64,000 bases of DNA from the NCBI RefSeq assembly GCF_000969905.1, contig NZ_CP009520.1, positions 1,054,001-1,118,000 on the forward strand. Direction: 5' to 3'. Positions 29,430 through 46,413 of the stretch are shown here, piece by piece. The stretch comes from Methanosarcina vacuolata Z-761. GTDB lineage: Archaea; Halobacteriota; Methanosarcinia; Methanosarcinales; Methanosarcinaceae. Each line of letters opens with the position of its first letter. Positions within the stretch are counted from its first letter, which is position 1. The notes beneath the pieces are model-generated. The model was not told the DNA's origin, searched no databases, and saw only the letters and a list, made by a program, of their open reading frames with translations. Both the position numbers and the translations under genes were made by a program.

Positions 29430-29708
29430 TCAAAGGTATTTCCCATCCAGTTCTTCTAAAATTTTTTTTCCTTCTTCTGTCAGGATATACTTTCTCCACG
29501 TGGTTTTTTCAGGAGTCAAACACTGAATTAAGCCCTTACTCTCAAGTTCCTTTAAAGCATGGCTGATATTCTGTGTGGATCGGCTTGCCTCATGAGCAAT
29601 ATCCGAAGCCCTTACAAAGGGGTGCCTTTTCATGGAGTCCATCAGAATCAAACGGCGATCAACGCTGATAACCCAGTTCACCAGTTCATCGATCGAGTTT
29701 TCAGTCAT
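29430..29708 (-). CDS. Small winged-helix transcriptional regulator
   Basis: A 92-residue protein made essentially of one winged helix-turn-helix. RASDIAHEASRSTQNISHAL is the helix-turn-helix and ELESKGLIQCLTPEKTTWR leads into the wing, followed by LTEEGKKILEEL, a pattern common to ArsR/MarR-like archaeal regulators. No effector domain or Cys sensor is seen. It lies between adk and DUF106 on the same strand, an unusual insertion in the secY-adk-cmk neighbourhood. Its targets are unknown. Confidence 0.8.
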   Translation of the reverse strand: MTENSIDELVNWVISVDRRLILMDSMKRHPFVRASDIAHEASRSTQNISHALKELESKGLIQCLTPEKTTWRKYILTEEGKKILEELDGKYL

Positions 29709-29837
29709 ATTAACTCAGCTTCTCCGTGTGTAGTTTTTGTTGATATAAATAGCCACATATTATTTAAATACAAATTATTTGAATCAAATGAATGCGAAAA
29801 AAGCAAGAACATTTCGATAAATACAATATCCGCTGAT

Positions 29838-29975
29838 AAAATAGAAAGGTCAGAATATTAAATAAAACGGAAAAGTCAGAAGATTTACTATAATAGAAAA
29901 GTCGGAATATTTAATAAAATAGATAAGTCAGACGATTTAATAATATAAAAAGTCAGAATATTTAATAAAATAAAA
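29838..29975. repeat. 24-28 bp tandem repeat, five units
   Basis: Units built on AAAAGTCAGAATATTTAATA with drifting lengths, filling the gap between adk and the winged-helix gene. Non-coding and AT-rich. Confidence 0.7.
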
Positions 29976-29989
29976 AAGAAATGAAGAAT

Positions 29990-30637
29990 TCAGGCAAATT
30001 TTGTAAGAACTGCCTTTATTACTTCAAAGACCTCATCAATATCTTTTGTACCGTCTAGAGTTACCAGAAATCCCTGCGTTGTGTAATACTCAATAAGGGG
30101 TTCGGTCTGTTTTTTATAGACATTGAGACGGTTCTTGACGGCCTCTTCTTTGTCGTCATCGCGCTGAAAAACCTTACTCCCGCAAATATCACAGACATCA
30201 TCTTTTTTCGGCGGGTTAAAAGTCCTGTGATAGCTAGCACCACAATTGCACATAAGGCGGCCGCTTATTCTTTCTACCAGTTCTTCATCAGGAACTTCGA
30301 GGTTGAGAACAACATCTATGGGCTTATTGATCTCATCAAGGATGCCTGCAAGAGCGTCAGCCTGAGGTATTGTTCTTGGATATCCGTCAAGGATAAAACC
30401 TTTTTCACAGTCCTGTTCTTTCAGACGGTTCTTAATAATCCCTATAAGTACCTCATCAGGAACAAGTTCTCCTTTGTCCATATATCCCTTGGCTGCAAGC
30501 CCAAGCTCTGTTCCTTCCCTGACATTTGCCCGCAGGATATCCCCTGTGGAGATCTGCGGGATTCCATAGTTGTCAACCATTTTTTTGGCCTGGGTGCCTT
30601 TTCCGGCACCGGGGGGCCCAAAGAGTATTATATTCAT
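29990..30637 (-). CDS. adk: Adenylate kinase, long form with Cys4 LID
   Basis: A 215-residue adenylate kinase (2 ADP to ATP + AMP). Walker A GPPGAGKGTQAKK opens the protein, ISTGDILRANV binds AMP, and FILDGYPRTIPQA is conserved. The LID holds four Cys (CNCGASYH and CDICG), as in zinc-binding Adk. This is the bacterial-type long form rather than the short archaeal adenylate kinase, so an ancient transfer into methanosarcinas is a reasonable view. It lies 84 bp downstream of secY. Confidence 0.95.
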   Translation of the reverse strand: MNIILFGPPGAGKGTQAKKMVDNYGIPQISTGDILRANVREGTELGLAAKGYMDKGELVPDEVLIGIIKNRLKEQDCEKGFILDGYPRTIPQADALAGILDEINKPIDVVLNLEVPDEELVERISGRLMCNCGASYHRTFNPPKKDDVCDICGSKVFQRDDDKEEAVKNRLNVYKKQTEPLIEYYTTQGFLVTLDGTKDIDEVFEVIKAVLTKFA

Positions 30638-30721
30638 TTGAAGATCCCTGTGTTTATCCTTTAGTTTGTTTACATTACATCTCTCTTATTCGAGTCCTTA
30701 TAACAGCTCAAAAAGAACCTC

Positions 30722-32200
30722 TTACTGTTCCCCAAAGAAGGAGCGGATCATTGGGTGCATTTCCATCATCTGCTCGGAAGCTATGTCCTCATAGAGACGA
30801 TATACGATACTGACAGCCAGCAAAAGTCCGGTACCACTTGTACTTCCAAGAGTACCGAGCAAGCTTGCAATCAACGTAAGAATCCCTATGAAAGCTCCAC
30901 CTATTACGGTAACTTTTGGGATATAACGCTGGGTAACTTTTTCAATACTGCTAATATTCCTCCTGAAACCCGGAATCTGCATACCTGAATTGAAAATCTT
31001 CTGGGCAGTGGGTTTAGCTCCCATACCAGTTGTTTCTATCCAGAAAAGTGCAAAGATGATTCCACCTACGATAAGCATAGTAGCATCTGTAAAGACATGA
31101 AGTACAATCTGCCAGTTTGCAGGTGTGACCGCCCCATAACTTGAAAAGGACTCTTTCACAAGAGATGGAATCCAATCGTAAGGACTGTGTATTGGAGCAA
31201 GATAATACATAATCCCGTTTAGAGGCGTAGATCCATGGAACTCTCCAAAGAAAGTGATTCCACGACTGGCAAGAATAATTCCAATCATCTGGATATTAGC
31301 CTGAAGAGCTCTGACAAGAATCATCGGTAAGACTGATGCATATATCAACTTAACAGGAAAACGGCCCCTAGCTCCTCTAACCGCACTATGGGCGAGAGGG
31401 ATTTCGATTCTTGTACTTTCCACGTATACCACAAGTAAGAAGATAACAACTGTGCTTAGCAGTGCAAGAATTCCTCCTCTTACCAGCATGAACACTACAC
31501 CCTCACCTGAGAAGAGGTAATCTGCTCCGACGTTCTGGGCGATATAAATCCATTTTGGAATCAGCCCGACCGGGAGCCCGGAAGAATCATACTGCCAGTT
31601 AAAGATCCCTGTAACAATCTGCTGGGAGATTCCCGCAACAATGAAAAGTCCTACTCCTGACCCTATGCCCCACTTGGAAACCACTTCATCCATGAAAAGG
31701 ATCAGCGCGCCTCCAATAAAGATCTGGATAAGAAGCAGGAAGGTGATTACTCCCGGGCCTACACTTAGAGCAGAAGCAAGTCCTGTATCCGGCTGGATAT
31801 ATCCACCAAGTAGCTGCGGCAGAGCTTCCAGTATGATCATGACAAACACAAGGAACTTCTGAGCTCCCTGAAAGAATGCCTGATCTTTGGGATCTGACAG
31901 GTCCAATTTAATGATATCTGCTCCAACAAGAAGTTGCAGGACAATCGAAGCCGTTACAATAGGCCCGATACCTAGGAGAATTAAAGATCCCGACGCGCCT
32001 GCAAAGAAGGCACGATAAGATTCAAAAAGGTCAACCGAGTCCTGGGACATCCCAAAAAGCGGTACATTTGCCAGAGCAAAGTACAGCAAAAGGACTCCCA
32101 GAGTCCACCAGAGCTTATCCTTAAAATGGACGTGTTTTTCCGGACTTGCTACTGCAGGTAACTTGTTAAAAAACGGTTCTAACGTATCCCTGAGAGTCAT
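30722..32200 (-). CDS. secY: Protein translocase subunit SecY (Sec61 alpha)
   Basis: A 492-residue channel protein with about ten transmembrane helices. KLWWTLGVLLLYFALANVPL gives the first, FMDEVVSKWGIGSG and RGARGRFPVKLIYASVLP are cytoplasmic-loop signatures, and TTGMGAKPTAQ is archaeal-type. It forms the pore for export and membrane insertion; the surface proteins at 46-56 kb would use it. A terminator-like hairpin and an AT-rich promoter candidate separate it from rpl15. GGTG lies upstream of the ATG. Confidence 0.96.
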   Translation of the reverse strand: MTLRDTLEPFFNKLPAVASPEKHVHFKDKLWWTLGVLLLYFALANVPLFGMSQDSVDLFESYRAFFAGASGSLILLGIGPIVTASIVLQLLVGADIIKLDLSDPKDQAFFQGAQKFLVFVMIILEALPQLLGGYIQPDTGLASALSVGPGVITFLLLIQIFIGGALILFMDEVVSKWGIGSGVGLFIVAGISQQIVTGIFNWQYDSSGLPVGLIPKWIYIAQNVGADYLFSGEGVVFMLVRGGILALLSTVVIFLLVVYVESTRIEIPLAHSAVRGARGRFPVKLIYASVLPMILVRALQANIQMIGIILASRGITFFGEFHGSTPLNGIMYYLAPIHSPYDWIPSLVKESFSSYGAVTPANWQIVLHVFTDATMLIVGGIIFALFWIETTGMGAKPTAQKIFNSGMQIPGFRRNISSIEKVTQRYIPKVTVIGGAFIGILTLIASLLGTLGSTSGTGLLLAVSIVYRLYEDIASEQMMEMHPMIRSFFGEQ

Positions 32201-32317
32201 CGATTACACCATTCAAAATATAGTTTATTATAATATTTAAAATGTTAGATCACGTTTTACCGTAAGACATTGGTAAGTATAGTACATCTAATATGAAAAA
32301 GTTACCAAAAGAATTAA

Positions 32318-32765
<448 letters not shown>

Positions 32766-32775
32766 TCAAACCACC

Positions 32776-33237
32776 TTATCTCATTTTGTGCAGGAGTGCA
32801 TTGATACCATCGCCGTGGTCTCCGAGTTCGCCGCCCTGCTTTACGGTTCTTTTAATCCCTGCATGTCCTTTTCTTGGAGGGTGAAGCCTAAAAACGGGCT
32901 TCAGTTTTGGAACGTCCTTAAGGGTAGCTTCTCCTTCAACAACAGCTTCGGCAAAAGCCTGAATTGAATCATAGGCTGTGTTTTCCCGGATGTATTCCTC
33001 AGTCAGGCGAGTATTGCCTTCGAGTCTTCCACGGTTTTCGAGGATCTCTGCAAAAGTCTTTGCATCAATTTCCCCAAAGGCAACGTAGTCCTTCACCTTC
33101 TGGACCATACCTTTGAAATGAGGATTCTCGGGCACAAACACACAATGGTTAACCTTGTGCAGACGAAGCATCTTCATTGTATCTTCAATCGTGTACCGGA
33201 CATTAACCTGACCTCTCAACCTAACAATGGCATACAT
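32776..33237 (-). CDS. rpl30: 50S ribosomal protein uL30
   Basis: A 153-residue uL30 of the long archaeal/eukaryotic type (bacterial forms have about 60). [20 protein letters not shown] opens the ferredoxin-like core. I place the start at 33235-33237, because AAGGAGG lies nine bases upstream and the in-frame ATG at 33246 overlaps that site. The stop codon of rps5 is one base away, so translation is coupled. Confidence 0.95.
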   Translation of the reverse strand: MYAIVRLRGQVNVRYTIEDTMKMLRLHKVNHCVFVPENPHFKGMVQKVKDYVAFGEIDAKTFAEILENRGRLEGNTRLTEEYIRENTAYDSIQAFAEAVVEGEATLKDVPKLKPVFRLHPPRKGHAGIKRTVKQGGELGDHGDGINALLHKMR

Positions 33238-33238
33238 A

Positions 33239-33865
<627 letters not shown>

Positions 33866-33874
33866 TTAATCACC

Positions 33875-35308
<1,434 letters not shown>

Positions 35309-35318
35309 CATAACCACC

Positions 35319-35849
35319 TCAGGGCTTCTGCACAATGTAGATTCCGTCCTGGAAAATCCTTGGGTCGAATCTCTTGATCTTGGTCTTCTGTTCAATATTT
35401 GCGGCAGTCTGCCCGACATCTTCCTTGTTGATTCCGGAAACAGTCACCTCATTTCCAGAAACCTTAACCTTTGTTTCACCAAGAATCTTTGCAACTCTTG
35501 GCTTTTTTTCTCCAAGGAAGTTTCCTATTATGAGGGTCTTACCATCAACTTTTACCTGCATAGGGAAGTGAGCGTACAGAATAGTCATCTTGCACTCAAA
35601 ACCCTCATTTACGCCTTTTATAAGGTTTTTGATGTGGGAAGTAAAAGTGCCTACCATGGCTTTCTGTTCTTTCCTGGAAGATTCTGCATCTACCTCTACT
35701 TCGCCGTCCCTGACGTAGATCTTGATTCCAGGATACCATAGTTTTCTTTCTACAGTCCCCAGAGGGCCACTGGCTGTAAACACATCCTGAGAGATAGAAA
35801 CGGAAATTCCTTCAGGAATCTCTATTTTTCTTGCAATTTCCTTAACCAT
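35319..35849 (-). CDS. rpl6: 50S ribosomal protein uL6
   Basis: A 176-residue uL6 with two related half-domains, near the GTPase-associated centre. [20 protein letters not shown] starts the first, and [20 protein letters not shown] marks the second. It begins 15 bp after rps8. Confidence 0.96.
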   Translation of the reverse strand: MVKEIARKIEIPEGISVSISQDVFTASGPLGTVERKLWYPGIKIYVRDGEVEVDAESSRKEQKAMVGTFTSHIKNLIKGVNEGFECKMTILYAHFPMQVKVDGKTLIIGNFLGEKKPRVAKILGETKVKVSGNEVTVSGINKEDVGQTAANIEQKTKIKRFDPRIFQDGIYIVQKP

Positions 35850-35864
35850 TTCCTGTTTCCTCCA

Positions 35865-37630
<1,766 letters not shown>

Positions 37631-37643
37631 AAAATCACCTGCC

Positions 37644-37994
37644 TCACTTCTTAATACTTGATGCTCTGCGCCCGTCCTTCAGTTCCAGTTTTGTGATCAT
37701 AACATTGGAGGGGTATATCGGTCTTGAGACTTCGGTACCATCCACTTTGGTGGAAATAACTCCGTCCACAGAAATTGTGCCGTACTGAAGCGAAACGGCC
37801 TGGACCTTTCCTTCAGTGCCCTTATAATCTCCACGCATGACCTTCACGGTGTCTCCCGCTATAACTGCGGCGCTTCTTGTGCCGTACTCCTTTGAGAGTG
37901 CTTCACTAAGCCTTGCGCCCATGAATTTCTGTCTGACGTGCAGAGGCGCATTATATCTTGCCTTTCTCTGCTTTCTAGGCTGTTTGGATACCAT
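37644..37994 (-). CDS. rpl24: 50S ribosomal protein uL24
   Basis: A 116-residue assembly-initiator protein near the exit tunnel. The KOW motif is [20 protein letters not shown]. The start is ATG 37992-37994, because GAGGTGGCGAAA precedes it; six extra codons upstream are open but overlap that site. Ten bases separate it from rpl14. Confidence 0.95.
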   Translation of the reverse strand: MVSKQPRKQRKARYNAPLHVRQKFMGARLSEALSKEYGTRSAAVIAGDTVKVMRGDYKGTEGKVQAVSLQYGTISVDGVISTKVDGTEVSRPIYPSNVMITKLELKDGRRASSIKK

Positions 37995-38004
37995 TTTCGC
38001 CACC

Positions 38005-39055
<1,051 letters not shown>

Positions 39056-39066
<11 letters not shown>

Positions 39067-39259
39067 TTAGCTCATGCTGAATTGTCTTTATCCGGGCAAT
39101 CGTTCTTCTGATTTCTCCGATTCTTCCCGGGTTTTCAGGAGCTCCGCCTGCGGAAGTAAGGGCACGTTCCCTGACCAGTTCACTATTCAGGGTCTCGAGT
39201 TCGTCAGCTCTTTCGTCAAGTGACATATCCCGGATTTCTTTGGATCTGAGGATTGCCAT
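39056..39259 (-). CDS. rpl29: 50S ribosomal protein uL29
   Basis: A 67-residue two-helix protein near the exit tunnel that contacts [23 protein letters not shown] and [13 protein letters not shown] are conserved. Its ATG overlaps the stop codon of rps3 by one base, and its end overlaps rnp1. Confidence 0.96.
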
Positions 39260-40194
39260 TATTCCTTAGCCTCCTTGTGAACCCTTGCCATCGGATGCCA
39301 GTAGTCATAACCCTCATGCTTGTGCTGCCAGACTCCGTTGACCTGTCTTCTAAGTTCTTCCGAACCTTCAACCTGAATGATCTCAGCCTCTTCAAAGTCT
39401 TCTGCTGCTTCAGCCTGAGGTTCTTCCTCGGCTTCTTCAGGTTCTGCAACTTCAGCTACTTCTACTGGTTTCGCAGGTGCTGCTGCAGGAGTTTTGGGTT
39501 TTGCAACGCTTTCCTTTTTAGGAACTTCGGCAGGTTTTTCAACTGGTTTTGCAGCAGGTTTTTCTGCAGGCTTTTCAACCGGTTCAGTTACAGGCTCACT
39601 TGGTTCCCTAGTAGTATATGAGTCAGGAAGGACAACGTCCGGCTGAATGATCCTGACTTTACAACCAAGGGTCCCGAGCTTTTTGACTGCTACTGCAAAC
39701 CCTTCGTCTACGACCTCTTCTACAGGATGTCCGGAATGCTTTACGTACCCGTCAATAAATTTTTCAACTCTTGACCTGGCACCTGTGAGTTTACCGGAAA
39801 TGACAACTTCACAGCCGAGTGCGCCTGCATTCATGACTGCCCGAAGGGTGTTGTGTCCGGCTTTCCTGAAATACCAGCCTCTCTCAATTGAAGCTGCAAG
39901 CCTTGATGCCATCATCTGAGCGTTAAGTTCAGGTTTCTTAACTTCCTGAGCGTCAATCTGCGGATTTTCAAGATTGTACTTGGTTGCTACGTCCCTGGTA
40001 AGCTTTCTGATGACCTTTCCGGCTTTCCCTATTACCATTCCAGGCTTTTCAGAATAGATAACAATTTGGGTGCCCATTGGGGTCCTGTTAAGCTCCATAC
40101 CGCCGTATCCAGCTCTGTTCAGCTGTTCTGCGAAATACTCGTCCATGGAGGCTTTGACAAACCCATCATTTACGAATTTTCTCTCTATTGCCAT
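39259..40194 (-). CDS. rps3: 30S ribosomal protein uS3 with Pro/Ala/Lys/Glu-rich tail
   Basis: A 311-residue uS3. The KH domain is at [20 protein letters not shown]; the C-terminal uS3 domain includes [15 protein letters not shown]. About 100 residues follow, with repeated [11 protein letters not shown] motifs and then acidic runs ([13 protein letters not shown]), ending [13 protein letters not shown]. The tail is likely disordered and absent from most bacterial uS3. It is immediately downstream of rpl22. Confidence 0.95.
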   Translation of the reverse strand: MAIERKFVNDGFVKASMDEYFAEQLNRAGYGGMELNRTPMGTQIVIYSEKPGMVIGKAGKVIRKLTRDVATKYNLENPQIDAQEVKKPELNAQMMASRLAASIERGWYFRKAGHNTLRAVMNAGALGCEVVISGKLTGARSRVEKFIDGYVKHSGHPVEEVVDEGFAVAVKKLGTLGCKVRIIQPDVVLPDSYTTREPSEPVTEPVEKPAEKPAAKPVEKPAEVPKKESVAKPKTPAAAPAKPVEVAEVAEPEEAEEEPQAEAAEDFEEAEIIQVEGSEELRRQVNGVWQHKHEGYDYWHPMARVHKEAKE

Positions 40195-40656
<462 letters not shown>

Positions 40657-40661
40657 TCACC

Positions 40662-41084
<423 letters not shown>

Positions 41085-41087
41085 TCA

Positions 41088-41804
41088 TCAGCGCTTCATT
41101 CCGGTCCTTCTAGCTGCAATCAGTCCGACCTTCCTTCCGGGCGGAGCGTTTCTGCTAACCGTTGTGGGCTTGCCCGGGTGCTTCCAGGCACCTCCACCGA
41201 ATGGGTGGTCACGTGGGTTCATGGCAACTCCTGAAACCCTGGGATACTTAGCAGCTCTTGTTTTCATTTTGTGGTATTTTTTCCCGGCTTTGAGCCATGG
41301 TCTGTCCACACGGCCTCCGCCTGCAACGATACCGACAACTGCTCTGCACTTCGGATTAAGCCATTTAATGTTACCTGAAGGCATTGCTACTGCAGTTCTG
41401 TTAGGTTCATGGGTTACGACAGTTGCGTATACACCAGAGGAGCGCACGAATCTGCCGCCGTCATTTGGCTTTGACTCGATATTGCAGATAAAGAAACCTT
41501 CAGGCACCTTTCCTATAGGAACTATATTTCCTGGCCTGACATCGGCATCGTCTCCACACTCGATTGTGCTCCCTACTGCAACTCCTTCTGAGGCCAGCAG
41601 GAGAAGTTCTTCCCCAGTTTCAAAGGCAACTTTTGCTATCGGAGCTGAGCGAGCAGGGTCGTGCTCGAGATTAATGACTTTCCCCTGAATCGACGTGTTC
41701 TCGTCAACACGGGGGTGCCTCAGTTCTGCCTTGTACTTGTGAGAAGGAGCTCTGTAGGTCGGAGTACCTCTACCCCTGTTTTGTGATATGATTCTTTTAC
41801 CCAT
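41088..41804 (-). CDS. rpl2: 50S ribosomal protein uL2
   Basis: A 238-residue protein essential for the peptidyl-transferase centre and subunit joining. Conserved blocks are IICRKGAGS-type [17 protein letters not shown] and the C-terminal [20 protein letters not shown], which contains the functional His. Ten bases separate it from rpl23. Confidence 0.97.
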   Translation of the reverse strand: MGKRIISQNRGRGTPTYRAPSHKYKAELRHPRVDENTSIQGKVINLEHDPARSAPIAKVAFETGEELLLLASEGVAVGSTIECGDDADVRPGNIVPIGKVPEGFFICNIESKPNDGGRFVRSSGVYATVVTHEPNRTAVAMPSGNIKWLNPKCRAVVGIVAGGGRVDRPWLKAGKKYHKMKTRAAKYPRVSGVAMNPRDHPFGGGAWKHPGKPTTVSRNAPPGRKVGLIAARRTGMKR

Positions 41805-41814
41805 ACATCACACC

Positions 41815-42821
<1,007 letters not shown>

Positions 42822-42827
42822 TTCACT

Positions 42828-44908
<2,081 letters not shown>

Positions 44909-45076
44909 TTATGTAGCTATTAAAGGAGAAACGCTATTACTCTGCTCATATTCAGATATTGAGAGGCAGTGAAGAGTGCAGTAAACAGCTTTCTTCTCCA
45001 TGGTTTCTAAGACAATAAATTCATTTCCACAAACAGGACAAATCTTTTTTATATAAACATTTCTTATATAACTCAT
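44909..45076 (-). CDS. 55-residue zinc-finger protein
   Basis: A short gene with two Cys pairs: KICPVCGNEF near residue 12 and AVYCTLHCLS near residue 31, the CxxC...CxxxC pattern of small treble-clef or zinc-ribbon proteins. It starts MSYIRNVYIK and has no membrane segment. GGTGATGTCC precedes the ATG. Tiny zinc-finger proteins are common in archaea and several act in regulation, but no function can be given here. The codon pattern and the Cys spacing make chance unlikely. Confidence 0.65.
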   Translation of the reverse strand: MSYIRNVYIKKICPVCGNEFIVLETMEKKAVYCTLHCLSISEYEQSNSVSPLIAT

Positions 45077-46342
45077 TGGACATCACCACTTTTTACACTT
45101 AGCTCTGGAACTAATTTTATGAATGAATTTTAAATCATATTTTATAAAGACTAAAAATAATGAGCTATTCAAGCTGCAACCGATAACCATGAGAATGAAT
45201 CGTGTATTTTTTCCGCAAATTTCATTATTATTAGTCAATTATGCCGATATGATTTCACCCAGGATCATAAATATTAAGATAACCAGGTAAATAGTTTTAA
45301 GAATCATAATTTCTAATAAATAGTACTTTTTAATTTAAAACATAAAGTGCCTCTTTTAGATGTTTTTTGATGTTTTTACCTGAAATGAGTTGTTGGACAG
45401 CCTCTAAATGTTGAAGTGTTCATGGGTCTCCGCCTGCCAATACATTTAAACTAAAATATTTTTATCAGACGCCGGTTAAGGAACTTTCTTGCCAGAGCTA
45501 TCGATTTTGCATCAGAAACCAGCTTCAATTTTGGCCTGTTTACATGAAGTCGACACCCTATTTCAGCCTGCAACTTAACAAAATATTTAATAAATATTAT
45601 GGAAATGGATGCAGTTGTCACGATTTCTCACGTAACCGAATACGCATGAAAAAATCTGTTCTGGTGACTAAAACTTTGGTATTTATTGCCTTTTCTGACA
45701 CAGTTGCCTCAGTGCCTGTGAAATTATTACAGAAAATTTTGCTCTTTGTTGTTTTGCATGGACATCCTCATAATGTCCTCCATGAAAACTGTAGGACTTA
45801 CGCACTTGAGGAACAAAACCAATTGCATCAAAGATTGTATATTAAAATCACGTTTTAGACAATTAACATTCCAATGCTGTTGATTTTTCAGTCAACTGCT
45901 TTATAGTTCTAAACCAATGCGATCTTGAACTGAAAACCGTCTTATCCGTAGGAAATGACGAAGAGCCGAAAATTTGATTATTGAAGACATTACCCCGCGG
46001 TCAAGCAGAAATCTGCAGAAAGCCTGGCTCTGGAAGTAAAACTTCTTTTTGATCCAAGTCAAATCCAGAAGGAAAATATATTAAGGGAATTTGAACTAAG
46101 AAAGAAGAGTTTAAGTAATGAAAAGTCGAGATAAGTAGACTCAAGAGTCCTAATAATATTATTGTTACTACAGGTTATTCAAAGATAAAAAAATTTGAAA
46201 AATGAAAAGACTTTACAGAATATAGTTCATTATAAAATATAAACATGTTATTAAAATTCCCTTAAAATCTTTGTAATAAAAGATATTTATCTTGATAAAT
46301 TTGCAGAATAACAAATCATGCTAAAATAAAACTTCAAATCAC
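45077..46342. other. Region with decayed coding remnants
   Basis: No intact gene is supported. On the plus strand, about 45990-46134, a frame reads SAESLALEVKLLFDPSQIQ and runs to a stop, like the end of a broken gene. On the minus strand near 45455-45540 KLVSDAKSIALARKFLNRR is likewise coding-like. The 104-codon plus-strand frame at 45544-45858 lacks a ribosome site. GTAGGACTTACGCA at 45791-45804 resembles the ends of some insertion sequences. The second copy of the 63-bp repeat is at 45911-45973. Confidence 0.4.
45911..45973 (+). repeat. Dispersed 63-bp repeat, copy 2
   Basis: Matches 15521-15583 in the same orientation: AAACCAATGCGATCTTGAA, TCTTATC and AATGACGAAGAGCC are shared, with scattered substitutions. 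The sequence on either side does not match, so the repeat has defined ends. Confidence 0.6.
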
Positions 46343-46349
46343 ATATAAA
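46343..46349 (+). promoter_or_regulatory. TATA box of the large surface-protein gene
   Basis: ATATAAA within ACATATAAAATGC, about 70 bp before the TTG start. Transcription should begin near 46372 and leave a leader of about 40 nt containing AAGGGGTG. Confidence 0.5.
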
Positions 46350-46413
46350 ATGCATAAAGAAATGTAAAAACCTAAACTTACGCAGAAAAGAGGATAATTA
46401 AGGGGTGCACTTA

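Noticed and set aside
45544..45858. A 104-codon plus-strand frame
   Set aside because: No ribosome site and no similarity that I recognise; the opposite strand also shows fragments of coding-like sequence, so the region looks decayed.
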